The translations under genes and the position numbers were made by a program. A stretch of 64,000 nucleotides of DNA from Sphingosinicella microcystinivorans (GTDB lineage: Bacteria; Pseudomonadota; Alphaproteobacteria; Sphingomonadales; Sphingomonadaceae): the NCBI RefSeq assembly GCF_003634215.1, contig NZ_RBWX01000007.1:298001-362000 (forward strand), in the 5' to 3' direction. Below are positions 54,704 through 63,256 of the stretch, in pieces (within the stretch, counting starts at the first letter, position 1; each line of letters opens with the position of its first letter). Below the pieces are notes generated by a model. The model searched no databases. It was not told the DNA's origin and saw only the letters and a list, made by a program, of their open reading frames with translations.

Positions 54704-56134
54704 ATGGCCAGCGTTGCAATCGACACTGCCGAACCGCGCGGAAAGCTCTTCGCAGGGCCCCGCGTGCGCCGCCTGCGCAGCCAGCTCGGTCTTACCCAGA
54801 CCCGCATGGCCGAAGAGCTCGGCGTCTCGATTTCCTATCTGAACCTCATCGAACGCAACCAGCGCCCCCTGACCGCACCGTTTCTGCTCAAGCTGTCGCA
54901 CCAGTATAATCTCGATCTCCGCCAGCTGACGGGCGCGGACGACGACCGCCTCGCGCTCGACGTCGCAGAAGCCCTGGCCGACCCGCTGCTCAAAGGCCTC
55001 GATGTCGGTCGCGCCGAAGTGCAGGAGTTCGTCGCCGCCTCACCCGGCATCGCACAGGCGATCGTGCGGCTCCGCAGCGCGCTCCGCGACGCCCGCAGCA
55101 GCGGTGCCGAGGCGCCGCAAGGCGACGGCCCGCTCGAACTCGTTCGCGCGTTCATTCAGGATCGCCGCAACCACTTCCCGGAACTTGAAGCCCGTGCCGA
55201 GGCGCTTGCCGACGAACTGCGCCTCGCTGCCCCGGATTTCTTTGCGGCGGTCAGTGATCGGCTCCGCGCACGCCATGGCCTTACCGTGCGCATCCTGCCC
55301 GCCGAGGTGATGCCGGAACTGCTCCGCCGCCTGGATCTCCACGGCCGCCAGCTGCAGCTTTCGGAGCTGCTCGATCCCGCCTCGCGCAGTTTTCAGGCGG
55401 CGTATCAGCTCGCGCTTTCCGAAGGCCGCGGCGAGATCGATGCAATCGTCGCGCGCGCCGGGATGCCCGATGCGGCGTCCGAGCGGCTGCTCGTGCAGAA
55501 CCTCGCCAATTATTTCGCCGCTGCGCTAATGATGCCCTACGGCCGTTTTCATACGGCCTGCGAGGCGACGGGATACGATCTCGATCTTCTGCAGGCGCGG
55601 TTCAGTGCGGGGTTGGAGCAGGTCGCGCACCGGCTGACCACGCTGCAGCGCCCCGGCGCGCGAGGCATTCCTTTCTTCCTCGTTCGCGTCGACCGCGCCG
55701 GCAATATCTCGAAGCGCTTCTCGGCGGGCGGGTTTCCCTTCTCGCGCCATGGGGGCAACTGCCCGCTGTGGACGCTGCACAAGGCGTTCGAGCGACCGGG
55801 ACAGATTCTGCGCCAGCTTGTGGAGATGGAGGACGGCACGAAATATGTGTCGATCGCGCGAACGGTGCGCGCCTATGCGCAGCCCTATGGCGGCGTGCGT
55901 CCGGAATATGCAATCGCGCTCGGGTGCGAAGCGCGCCATGCCCACGGCCTCGTTTACGCGCGCGGGCTTGATCTCGGCAGCGGCGACGCGACGCCGATCG
56001 GCCTCGGCTGCGAACTCTGCGAACGCCCGCACTGCCGCCAGCGCGCGCGGCCGCCCGCCAACAGCAGCCTCATCATCGATGAGAAACAGCGCGGCCCAAA
56101 CCCGGTGCAGTTCGGCCATACGGGTAGTTCTTGA
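54704..56134 (+). CDS. short-chain fatty acyl regulator family (ScfR/RamB/PrpR-like)
   Basis: 476 residues. XRE-type helix-turn-helix (about 20-75): RVRRLRSQLGLTQTRMAEELGVSISYLNLIERNQRPL. A middle region corresponds to the IrrE-like (DUF955) part but lacks the HExxH zinc motif, as in RamB. The C-terminal DUF2083 region has CELCERPHCRQRARP, with clustered Cys. Relatives sense acyl-CoA and control acetate, propionate and glyoxylate genes. Its divergent position next to aceA supports that role here. Confidence 0.88.
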   Translation: MASVAIDTAEPRGKLFAGPRVRRLRSQLGLTQTRMAEELGVSISYLNLIERNQRPLTAPFLLKLSHQYNLDLRQLTGADDDRLALDVAEALADPLLKGLDVGRAEVQEFVAASPGIAQAIVRLRSALRDARSSGAEAPQGDGPLELVRAFIQDRRNHFPELEARAEALADELRLAAPDFFAAVSDRLRARHGLTVRILPAEVMPELLRRLDLHGRQLQLSELLDPASRSFQAAYQLALSEGRGEIDAIVARAGMPDAASERLLVQNLANYFAAALMMPYGRFHTACEATGYDLDLLQARFSAGLEQVAHRLTTLQRPGARGIPFFLVRVDRAGNISKRFSAGGFPFSRHGGNCPLWTLHKAFERPGQILRQLVEMEDGTKYVSIARTVRAYAQPYGGVRPEYAIALGCEARHAHGLVYARGLDLGSGDATPIGLGCELCERPHCRQRARPPANSSLIIDEKQRGPNPVQFGHTGSS

Positions 56135-56143
56135 GGATAAAAG

Positions 56144-57481
56144 CTAGGCTGGAAGTGATCGTGCCCCTGCGTCTCGGTAAGGACGGCCAATCGAGTGATA
56201 TTGCAAGCCTGCAGATCGCATGTCTTCCGGTGGGTAAACGTTTCTCAAGTCGATAAACAGGGGTGATTTAAGCTGAGCCTTTACCTTGGCCAAATCGAGC
56301 GCCCGCAACTCATTCCATTCGGTCAGCAGTACGGCGGCGTCGGCTCCCACAATTGCTTCATAGGGATCGTTCGCCCAGTTCACCTGCGAAAAATACTGGT
56401 CTGCGTGTCCCCGTCCTTGCGGGTCGAAAGCTGAGATTTGTGCTCCGGCTGCCTGCCAGGCGGGTATCATCATCAGCGAAGGAGCCTCTCTCATATCGTC
56501 TGTGTTGGGTTTGAACGTAACGCCAAGGACAGCGATCTTCTTGCCTGCAACGGAGCCGCCACAGAGTCGGATCACACGCTCAACCATCTCCCCTTTGCGA
56601 GTGTTATTCACTTCTGTCGCGGCGGTAACGATCTTAAGCGGGACCCCGTTCGAGCGAGCCGTTTGCAGAAGCGCAAGTGTATCTTTTGGGAAACAGGAGC
56701 CGCCGTAGCCGGGTCCAGGATGGAGAAATTTTGAACCAATTCTCTTATCTAGGCCTATACCTTTTGCAACATCCTGAACGTTCGCGCCGACGGCTTCGCA
56801 TAGGTCTGATATCTCATTGATAAAACTTATTTTTATTGCAAGGAATGCATTTGCTGCATACTTGATAACTTCGGCTGTTTCACGGTCGGTAAAAACTAAC
56901 GGTGTTTCTCTTAGCGAGAGCGGCCGGTAGATCGCCCGCAGCACGGATTCCGCTTTTGGGTCGTCTACACCGCAAATCACTCGATCGGGACGCATGAAAT
57001 CCTCGATGGCTGATCCTTCCCGAAGAAATTCTGGGTTGGACGCCACGCTGAGCTGTTTATGGGGCGCGACTTCCCGGCATATGGCTTCAACTTCGCGCGC
57101 TGTACCCACAGGCACCGTCGATTTGTCGACAATTACGCAGTCGTCGGGGGCTGCAGCTGCAATTTCGCGCGCCGCAGCGTAGACGTGGGTGAGATCCGCG
57201 TGGCCGTCACCCCGTCGCGATGGTGTTCCCACGGCGATGAAAACGGCATTCGCGACCGCGACCGCGGATGCCGTATCCGTTGAAAAGCGTAACCTTCCGG
57301 CGCTTATGTTCCGTGTAACCAGTGTGTCTAGGCCGGGTTCGAAGATAGGGATGATGCCGGCCTGGAGATTTTCAATCACAGCGGCATTGCTGTCGATGCA
57401 GACGACGTTGTGACCGAATTCCGCAAAACAGGTACCGGACACCAAGCCTACATACCCGCTACCGATCATTACAATTTGCAT
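56144..57481 (-). CDS. ugd: UDP-glucose 6-dehydrogenase
   Basis: 445 residues. NAD loop MIGSGYVGLVSG, VIVDKSTVPVGT, NPEFLREGSAI, and the catalytic Cys263 in GPGYGGSCFPKD; the C-terminal domain carries VLGVTFKPNTDDMREAPS. It oxidises UDP-glucose to UDP-glucuronate, a precursor for acidic polysaccharides. GGAG precedes the ATG. It is the first gene of the polysaccharide region and divergent from the Wzz-like gene across 260 bases; codon use is less GC-rich than in earlier genes. Confidence 0.96.
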   Translation of the reverse strand: MQIVMIGSGYVGLVSGTCFAEFGHNVVCIDSNAAVIENLQAGIIPIFEPGLDTLVTRNISAGRLRFSTDTASAVAVANAVFIAVGTPSRRGDGHADLTHVYAAAREIAAAAPDDCVIVDKSTVPVGTAREVEAICREVAPHKQLSVASNPEFLREGSAIEDFMRPDRVICGVDDPKAESVLRAIYRPLSLRETPLVFTDRETAEVIKYAANAFLAIKISFINEISDLCEAVGANVQDVAKGIGLDKRIGSKFLHPGPGYGGSCFPKDTLALLQTARSNGVPLKIVTAATEVNNTRKGEMVERVIRLCGGSVAGKKIAVLGVTFKPNTDDMREAPSLMMIPAWQAAGAQISAFDPQGRGHADQYFSQVNWANDPYEAIVGADAAVLLTEWNELRALDLAKVKAQLKSPLFIDLRNVYPPEDMRSAGLQYHSIGRPYRDAGARSLPA

Positions 57482-57597
57482 GGCCTACTCCGTGGATTGC
57501 GCTGTGACACGGCCTTGCCGCAAGGGCCTAGGAAGAGCAAGCAACCCGCTGACCGATTCCTCCGGCATCGGGACGGCGCGTTCAGCTTTTCCTGGCA

Positions 57598-57612
57598 TGG
57601 GGCGTTGCTTGC
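57598..57612 (+). promoter_or_regulatory. weak sigma54-like site before the polysaccharide genes
   Basis: TGGGGCG, four bases, TTGC: -24/-12 spacing correct (GG and GC ten bases apart), but C and A of the -24 element are replaced by G. It lies about 130 bases before the Wzz-like start. In the same 260-base interval are inverted AGCAAGCAA and TTGCTTGCT repeats. Much weaker than the match before the PEP-CTERM protease. Confidence 0.3.
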
Positions 57613-57741
57613 TTGTCGGGTTGCAGCTAATGGCGCTTCGATAAAGGGTTATGCCGGTGTATGGCGACAGTCTGCGGGCACGTCGTGCTGTCGGGTCTAC
57701 TGACCACGGGGACGTTGGGACGCGAGATCGGGAGGTAGTTC

Positions 57742-58737
57742 TTGAATCAGTTTCATTCCGATAGCGGCGTGTCTGGAGAAACTGCGGTACCTGAATGCCG
57801 TGAAAAGACAATCCAGTATACTGTGCTTGCAGAACTTACGCTTTTGCAAGTTCTGAAGATGTCTCTGTCAAGATGGAAGATTATAGCTGCTATCTTTGTC
57901 GCGTGTATGACGACGTATTATACGTATATCAATTTCGCAACTTTCAAATATGTCGCTCAAATAAAACTTGTTCCGGCGCCCTCAAGTGAAAATTCTTTGC
58001 GATCAGGTATTGGTGGTCTTGCCGCCCTTGCTGGTCTGCGATTAAATGAAGGCCAAAACCTCCCGCCGTTCCTCGTCTATACGGAGCAGCTGCGTTCACG
58101 AGAAGTTGCGGAGCAGCTGAGCCGGGACCCGACGATCATGCGAGGTCTTTTCGCCGCTGAGTGGGATCCCACTGCCCAAAGATGGCGGGAACACAAAACT
58201 TTCTTTTCGGGACTGCGCGACGTGGTGAAGGGCGTTTTGGGGGTGCCTGTCTACGAATGGGCGCCACCGGGTGCGGCACAACTACAAAGGTTTTTGGAAC
58301 TTCAACTTGAAGTGGAGGAAAACAAGCTCACGTCGGTTGTCACATTGTCTTTCGCACATCCCGATTCAGCCTTCGCTAAACGGTTTCTGACACGACTTCA
58401 CCAGGTGACGGACGAGATCATTCGCGCGCGTAACCTTCGCCGTGCCAACGAGAATATTCGCAATCTTGAACTGCGGCTCAGGCAAACGGATATCGCGTCA
58501 TACCGGCAGGCGATTGCGGATATTCTTGCCGTTCAGGAACGTTCGCGAATGATGGCCAGCGCAAATGTCGCTTATGCAGCGGAACCCATTGGGGAAGCTT
58601 ACACGCCGGACCGGCCGACCCGGCCGAGAGCTGGTCTTTTGCTTGTGATGACCGTGGTCGGCTCTCTTCTGCTGGGAATGATCCTGTCTCTGGCCATTGA
58701 ATTCCATCAGCGGAACCCAGGAGCAGCACGGCTTTGA
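57742..58737 (+). CDS. Wzz-like polysaccharide co-polymerase (chain length)
   Basis: 331 residues from a TTG with GGAGGT five bases upstream. Typical layout: a cytoplasmic start, membrane helix (about 46-66, WKIIAAIFVACMTTYYTYI), a large periplasmic part with Pro-rich and coiled regions, and a second helix (about 298-318, AGLLLVMTVVGSLLLGMILSLAI) after a Pro-rich PDRPTRPRAG. There is no kinase domain, so it is the class 1-like form rather than a PCP-2a. It would set chain length for the polymer made by the neighbouring genes. Confidence 0.82.
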   Translation: MNQFHSDSGVSGETAVPECREKTIQYTVLAELTLLQVLKMSLSRWKIIAAIFVACMTTYYTYINFATFKYVAQIKLVPAPSSENSLRSGIGGLAALAGLRLNEGQNLPPFLVYTEQLRSREVAEQLSRDPTIMRGLFAAEWDPTAQRWREHKTFFSGLRDVVKGVLGVPVYEWAPPGAAQLQRFLELQLEVEENKLTSVVTLSFAHPDSAFAKRFLTRLHQVTDEIIRARNLRRANENIRNLELRLRQTDIASYRQAIADILAVQERSRMMASANVAYAAEPIGEAYTPDRPTRPRAGLLLVMTVVGSLLLGMILSLAIEFHQRNPGAARL

Positions 58738-58749
58738 CGGCGATCTGAA

Positions 58750-60048
58750 TTGGCCCAGAATCCCGATCGCGACAAACCGCTCCATGTGCGTGTCCTGCGG
58801 AACATGTCTTGGCTGTTCGTCTTTCTCCTAATCGCCAAGACGCTTGGTGCGCTTAAAGAGGTTATTGTCGCGTGGCGCTTCGGTGCTGGCGAGATTGCCA
58901 ATGCCTACGTTTTTGCGATGGCGATCGTTCTCTGGCTTCCGATGTTGCTTCAATCCGTGCTGACGTCTGTCGTAGTGCCGGTGATGATGAGGGCGGAACT
59001 GGGAGAACGTGGTTCGAAAGAGCTATTTACTCGCGAATTCTCCGCCTTCACCGCCCTGGTGGGCTTGTTCTGGACCGGAGGGCTATTGGCGACAGCGCGG
59101 CTGGGTGTGTTTCCGGATGAACTTGGAGATTTCGGACGATCGATGCTGGAGCAGCTTGCTCTCGTCGGTGCCCTAGCTGCGATAGGTGCGGGCTTTGCGG
59201 TTCGCCTTCTTGCAAAGGAACGTTATGGCATGCATTTGATCGAGAGCGTTCCTGCCCTCGTTCTCATCCCATTTGTGGCTCTGCCTGCTTCAGGCGTCGA
59301 TACCCTAGTCTTGGGTACGGTTACCGGCTATTGTGTTTTCCTTGGTGTGGCTATTTTCTACGCCCGCAAACATCGTGCCTTCGCCTTACCGCGTTTGGGT
59401 TTTCGCTCAGAGTATTGGTTGCCGATCCGCAAAGGGCTGGGCGTCATGATTATCAGTCAGGTCGTCATGAGCCTGACGAACGTGATCGACCCCTGGATGA
59501 CAGCAGAGCTGGCCGGAGGCGATGTTGCCGCGCTGGGATACGCAAATCGCGTCGTAAGCTTACTCGTCACCTTTGGTGGTTCGATGGTGGCGAGTGCGAT
59601 TTTTCCTGTACTGTCGGATATCTCAGCAAGAGAGGGTCATGGTCTCGTCTTCAAACACGCGATGCTCTGGGCTCGGTGGTCGTTTCTTGCTGGATTGGGT
59701 GTGGCCTTCGTTGGATGGTTTTCTGCGCCCTATGCCATTGCGTTTCTTTTTGAGCGCGGCGCCTTCCGATCGGACGATACCCTGTTGGTGTCGACAATAT
59801 TTCAATGCGGACTTCTTCAGGTGCCGGCGTATATGGCCGGTATAATTCTTGTTCAGGCGTTGGCCTCCACCGGTCATTATCGATGGATTGCGATCGGAGC
59901 CATTCTAAACGTGCTCGTGAAGCTGGCGGCGAATACCGTCCTTGCCTCCCATTACGGCGCGGCTGGGATAGCGCTCGGCACTACAATAATGTATGCTATC
60001 TCCCTGATCTTTCTGTTGATTATGTCACGCAGGGCCTTCCGTTCATGA
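58750..60048 (+). CDS. MVF (MurJ-like) flippase of the polysaccharide locus
   Basis: 432 residues with about 12 hydrophobic helices. The start is a TTG with no good Shine-Dalgarno, so the exact N terminus is uncertain. The MOP/MVF fold is seen in LLIAKTLGALKEVIVAWRFG at the start and ALGYANRVVSLLVTFGGSMVASAIFPVLSDISAREG, FERGAFRSDDTLLVSTIFQ. MurJ is usually about 510 residues; this shorter form within a sugar locus probably flips the lipid-linked repeat unit (Wzx role) rather than lipid II. The GT4 gene overlaps by four bases. Confidence 0.8.
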   Translation: MAQNPDRDKPLHVRVLRNMSWLFVFLLIAKTLGALKEVIVAWRFGAGEIANAYVFAMAIVLWLPMLLQSVLTSVVVPVMMRAELGERGSKELFTREFSAFTALVGLFWTGGLLATARLGVFPDELGDFGRSMLEQLALVGALAAIGAGFAVRLLAKERYGMHLIESVPALVLIPFVALPASGVDTLVLGTVTGYCVFLGVAIFYARKHRAFALPRLGFRSEYWLPIRKGLGVMIISQVVMSLTNVIDPWMTAELAGGDVAALGYANRVVSLLVTFGGSMVASAIFPVLSDISAREGHGLVFKHAMLWARWSFLAGLGVAFVGWFSAPYAIAFLFERGAFRSDDTLLVSTIFQCGLLQVPAYMAGIILVQALASTGHYRWIAIGAILNVLVKLAANTVLASHYGAAGIALGTTIMYAISLIFLLIMSRRAFRS

Positions 60049-61151
60049 ACGTGATGATCGTGATTCCCTCTTTGGAGGGGGGTGGGGCGGAGCGAGCCTT
60101 TGTTAACTTGTCGAGCCATTTTCGGGCGAAGGGTTGGAACGTCACCATTGCTACATTTGGTAGCCGCGACCTTGACGCGTACCAGCTTGACCAAGGCGTT
60201 AAACGAATAGAACTGGGGCTATTTGTAGTCAGTCGTAACCCGGTGATTGGTGCATTATTATCCTTATGGCGGGTTTTTAGAATCCGAAAGGCAGTCAAGA
60301 GTTTACGACCAGACATTGTTGTCGGAGTAATGCCGGCTGCAGGCATACTGAGTATATTGGCGACGGTTTCCACCAAAATTCCAGTAATTGTTGCCGAACG
60401 ATCTCATCCCGGCGCTATACTTTTGCCCATGCACTGGAGGGTTCTGCGTAAGCTGCTTTACCGTTATGCAAATGCAGTGACAGTGCAAACGGAGGCTGCA
60501 GCCGTCTGGATCAGAAGCGTATGCAAAATGGAGCGGGTTGAGGTAATTCCTAATGCCTGCCATTGGCCCGTTGCAGATAGCCCGCCATTTGTTCCGATCC
60601 CAGACGGTAACAGAATCTGCTTGGCGGTCGGTCGCTTTGGACCCGAAAAGGGATTTGATCTGCTTCTGGAGGCTTGGGGGCGAATTTCATATCGTTTTCC
60701 CGATTGGCGACTTGTAATAGCGGGCACTGGTGAGCAGTACCGTTCGATCCAACAACGCGTTTTTGAATTGGGTCTTGAGAACCGGGTGAGCTTGCCGGGT
60801 CGCGTGGGCAACATGGCCATGTGGTATGCCCGGGCCGAAATGTTTGTCCTCTCGTCAAGATTCGAGGGCTTTCCTAACGTCTTGGTGGAGGCTTTGGCTT
60901 CGGGATGTGCTGCAGTTGCCTACGACTGTTTGGCTGGACCGGCAGATATTGTACGCAATGGTATAGATGGCATTTTGGTCAAGCCCGGGCAAATTGAAGA
61001 ACTGGCTAACGCGATGGAAAAATTGATGGAAAATCCTGATCTCCTTGCGAGATATCGAGCGGCTGCTCCAGATATCATTTCTCGCCTGTCTGTCGACCGG
61101 GTTTATGATCGCTGGAAAGCGCTGTTTCGAACGCATATCCTCGCAGGCTAA
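60045..61151 (+). CDS. glycosyltransferase family 4
   Basis: 368 residues from ATG 60045, which overlaps the flippase stop (ATGA). GT-B fold: N-terminal MNVMIVIPSLEGGGAERAFVNLSSHFRAKGWNV; C-terminal AVGRFGPEKGFDLLLEAWG, SSRFEGFPNVLVEALASGCAAVAYD with the EX7E-type donor site, and the GxPxD/E ending. It adds a sugar to the repeat unit at the inner membrane; donor and linkage unknown. Base composition is close to 50 percent GC, well below the core region. Confidence 0.92.
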   Translation: MNVMIVIPSLEGGGAERAFVNLSSHFRAKGWNVTIATFGSRDLDAYQLDQGVKRIELGLFVVSRNPVIGALLSLWRVFRIRKAVKSLRPDIVVGVMPAAGILSILATVSTKIPVIVAERSHPGAILLPMHWRVLRKLLYRYANAVTVQTEAAAVWIRSVCKMERVEVIPNACHWPVADSPPFVPIPDGNRICLAVGRFGPEKGFDLLLEAWGRISYRFPDWRLVIAGTGEQYRSIQQRVFELGLENRVSLPGRVGNMAMWYARAEMFVLSSRFEGFPNVLVEALASGCAAVAYDCLAGPADIVRNGIDGILVKPGQIEELANAMEKLMENPDLLARYRAAAPDIISRLSVDRVYDRWKALFRTHILAG

Positions 61152-61197
61152 TTGCCGAAGGGAATGTCGGCAAGTTGGAGTTTGTAAGGAGGTAGAA

Positions 61198-62043
61198 ATG
61201 GACGCTGTAAGCGAAATCGATTCCGGAGAACGTTTTGGATTTGGAAAGAACTGGTCAAATTTTCTCAAAGTATTGGACGAGGCGCGGATTGAGCAGGCTG
61301 AAAAATCACTTCGTACGATGCTAGAAGTCGAAACTCTTAAGGGTCTATCGCTTCTTGATATCGGCTCCGGCTCCGGCCTGTTCTCTCTTGCGGCGCGGCG
61401 GTTGGGTGCGACGGTACATTCCTTTGATTTTGATCCGAATTCCGTCGCATGCGCGATCGAACTAAAGAGGAGATATTTCCCAAACTGCGAGGAATGGAAG
61501 ATCGAACAAGGGTCAGCGTTGGACACAGATTATCTGGATGCTCTTCCCGAATTCGATATCGTGTATAGTTGGGGTGTTTTGCATCACACTGGCTCGATGT
61601 GGGATGCGTTGCAGAATGCATCGCTGAAGGTAAAAGATAACGGCGGAAAGTTGTTTATCTCGATATATAATGATCAAGGGCTGTTCAGCAGATATTGGCT
61701 GATTGTAAAGAAAATTTATAATAGATTACCAAATTTTCTTCGCAACATATTTGCGTTCTTTGTGATGTTTCCCCGTGAGGTTGCGTCATTTATGGCGTAC
61801 GTCCTAAGAGGAAATCCAAGCGGATATTTTCGTTCTTGGACGCAATACAAAAAGCAGAGAGGCATGAGTCGCTGGCACGATATTATTGATTGGGTGGGAG
61901 GTTTGCCGTTTGAAGTGGCCAAGCCAGAGCAAATCTTCGATTTCTATTACAAGAAGGGGTTTTCTCTGGAAAGATTGTCTACATGCGCTGGTGGGCTAGG
62001 GTGCAACGAATACGTATTCTTTAAAAATAGCCATGACAAGTAA
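61198..62043 (+). CDS. class I SAM-dependent methyltransferase
   Basis: 281 residues from ATG 61198 after AAGGAGGT. SAM motif I is LLDIGSGSGLFSLAARRLGA, with IVYSWGVLHHTGSMWDALQ as motif of the post-I region and GGKLFISIYNDQG following. The C-terminal part (about 170-281) is hydrophobic and helical. It may methylate a sugar in the repeat unit. GC is lower than the previous genes. The next gene begins 11 bases before the stop. Confidence 0.85.
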   Translation: MDAVSEIDSGERFGFGKNWSNFLKVLDEARIEQAEKSLRTMLEVETLKGLSLLDIGSGSGLFSLAARRLGATVHSFDFDPNSVACAIELKRRYFPNCEEWKIEQGSALDTDYLDALPEFDIVYSWGVLHHTGSMWDALQNASLKVKDNGGKLFISIYNDQGLFSRYWLIVKKIYNRLPNFLRNIFAFFVMFPREVASFMAYVLRGNPSGYFRSWTQYKKQRGMSRWHDIIDWVGGLPFEVAKPEQIFDFYYKKGFSLERLSTCAGGLGCNEYVFFKNSHDK

Positions 62044-63256
62044 TCCAATTAAAATCCATAATGATAACGCTCGGCATTGGTCTTTTTTATATCTAAATAT
62101 TGTTGGAAATATTTGCATAGCATCACTAATATTAAACATTCCAAACTTTTTATCTGTAAATTATAATTTTCCACCGGTTGTTTTTTATTCTATATTATCA
62201 TTTCTATGTTTTTTATCTATCACAATACATGGAAATAAATTTAGAATTATTTTAAACCAACCTTTTTTGGTTTGGTCAATTTTTGTTATAATCATATACT
62301 ATATATATCTTTTAATTTCATATATAAAATATTCTGAAAGAGTTTCGTCAACTATTGCCATCGATTTAATGATTATTTTGGCGGCATTGCTTCCGGCCGC
62401 AAGTCTCACTCTGATGGATCGCAGTGTCAGGCATACAGGCTTAGCAGTTGCGGCGTTTCTTTTACCCGCGTTGATCGTGCTGGACTTTGTTCGGCCAGGT
62501 CTTCTTTATCCTCTGGGGACGGAAGGTGCGGTCCTTGGTCGGGGGGCGGCAACCTTCATCAATCCAAACGGCGCTGGAGAGGCGGCATTGTTGGCCACGC
62601 TTCTCGTGGCTCCCATATTGTCACCGCGCTGGCGGATTATCCTTTTGGTTGTTTCCGGCATCGGTGTTCTGGCAACGTTTTCAAGAGCGGCAATGCTCGG
62701 CTGGGGGCTTGTGCTTCTAATCCTCGTCTATGCTGGCGCGGTTTCCAAGAAAGTAGTGGGGTCGCTTTTCATTGGTGCCGTTTCAATCGTGGCGTTCAGT
62801 GCGGTGATCGTAACTTATGTGGCGGGCCGTGAGGACTTGGCGGAAGGGGCCGAGAACCTAGTGGGTCGGATCAACTTTTTTCAGAGCGGAAGCCTGGAGG
62901 ATGCGAGCAGCCTTGAACGTCTTTATGTTCTGGAGGCCGGCATCGAAATGTTTGCCGAGAACCCCATCCTTGGCGGCGGCGCAGGCGCGACCCGGAACTG
63001 GCATCTGCGTGCAAGCACCCATAATCAGGTCGTTCTGCTTGCCGCAGAGTTAGGTCTCGTGGGATTGGCGTTGTGGGGCAGTCTTCTGTGGATTCTCTCG
63101 AAGGGTGAGTATTTCTCAAACTGTAGGTTACAGGTTGGGGGAGCGCTGTTGGCTGTATATTTCGGCATGTTTTCTCATAATTTGTTTAATAGCACGCATT
63201 GGTTGTTGGCATTCATCCTCATATCGTCTCGATACGGAAATCGTGAACGCGCATGA
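62033..63256 (+). CDS. O-antigen ligase/polymerase family membrane protein (Wzy-like)
   Basis: 407 residues with about 10-12 hydrophobic helices and a large periplasmic loop (GREDLAEGAENLVGR to NPILGGGAGATRNWHLRASTHNQVVLLAAELG), with the H-rich Wzy_C-type motif. It probably polymerises the repeat unit or ligates chains. The first part (to about residue 105) is encoded by DNA of about 22 percent GC, after which GC jumps above 50 percent. This is the sharpest composition break of the window and suggests recombination within the gene. Confidence 0.84.
   Translation: MTSNPIKIHNDNARHWSFLYLNIVGNICIASLILNIPNFLSVNYNFPPVVFYSILSFLCFLSITIHGNKFRIILNQPFLVWSIFVIIIYYIYLLISYIKYSERVSSTIAIDLMIILAALLPAASLTLMDRSVRHTGLAVAAFLLPALIVLDFVRPGLLYPLGTEGAVLGRGAATFINPNGAGEAALLATLLVAPILSPRWRIILLVVSGIGVLATFSRAAMLGWGLVLLILVYAGAVSKKVVGSLFIGAVSIVAFSAVIVTYVAGREDLAEGAENLVGRINFFQSGSLEDASSLERLYVLEAGIEMFAENPILGGGAGATRNWHLRASTHNQVVLLAAELGLVGLALWGSLLWILSKGEYFSNCRLQVGGALLAVYFGMFSHNLFNSTHWLLAFILISSRYGNRERA

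Noticed and set aside
57410-57703. A 97-residue frame between ugd and the Wzz-like gene
   Set aside because: Starts inside ugd on the opposite strand, has no ribosome site and no recognisable features; better read as promoter DNA.
57482-57741. JUMPstart/ops element (GGCGGTAG) before the polysaccharide genes
   Set aside because: No exact ops core found in the interval; the nearest resemblances are in coding sequence.
59805-60044. Upstream extension of the GT4 gene
   Set aside because: It lies inside the flippase gene in another frame; the ATG at 60045 overlaps the flippase stop and gives the standard GT-B start.
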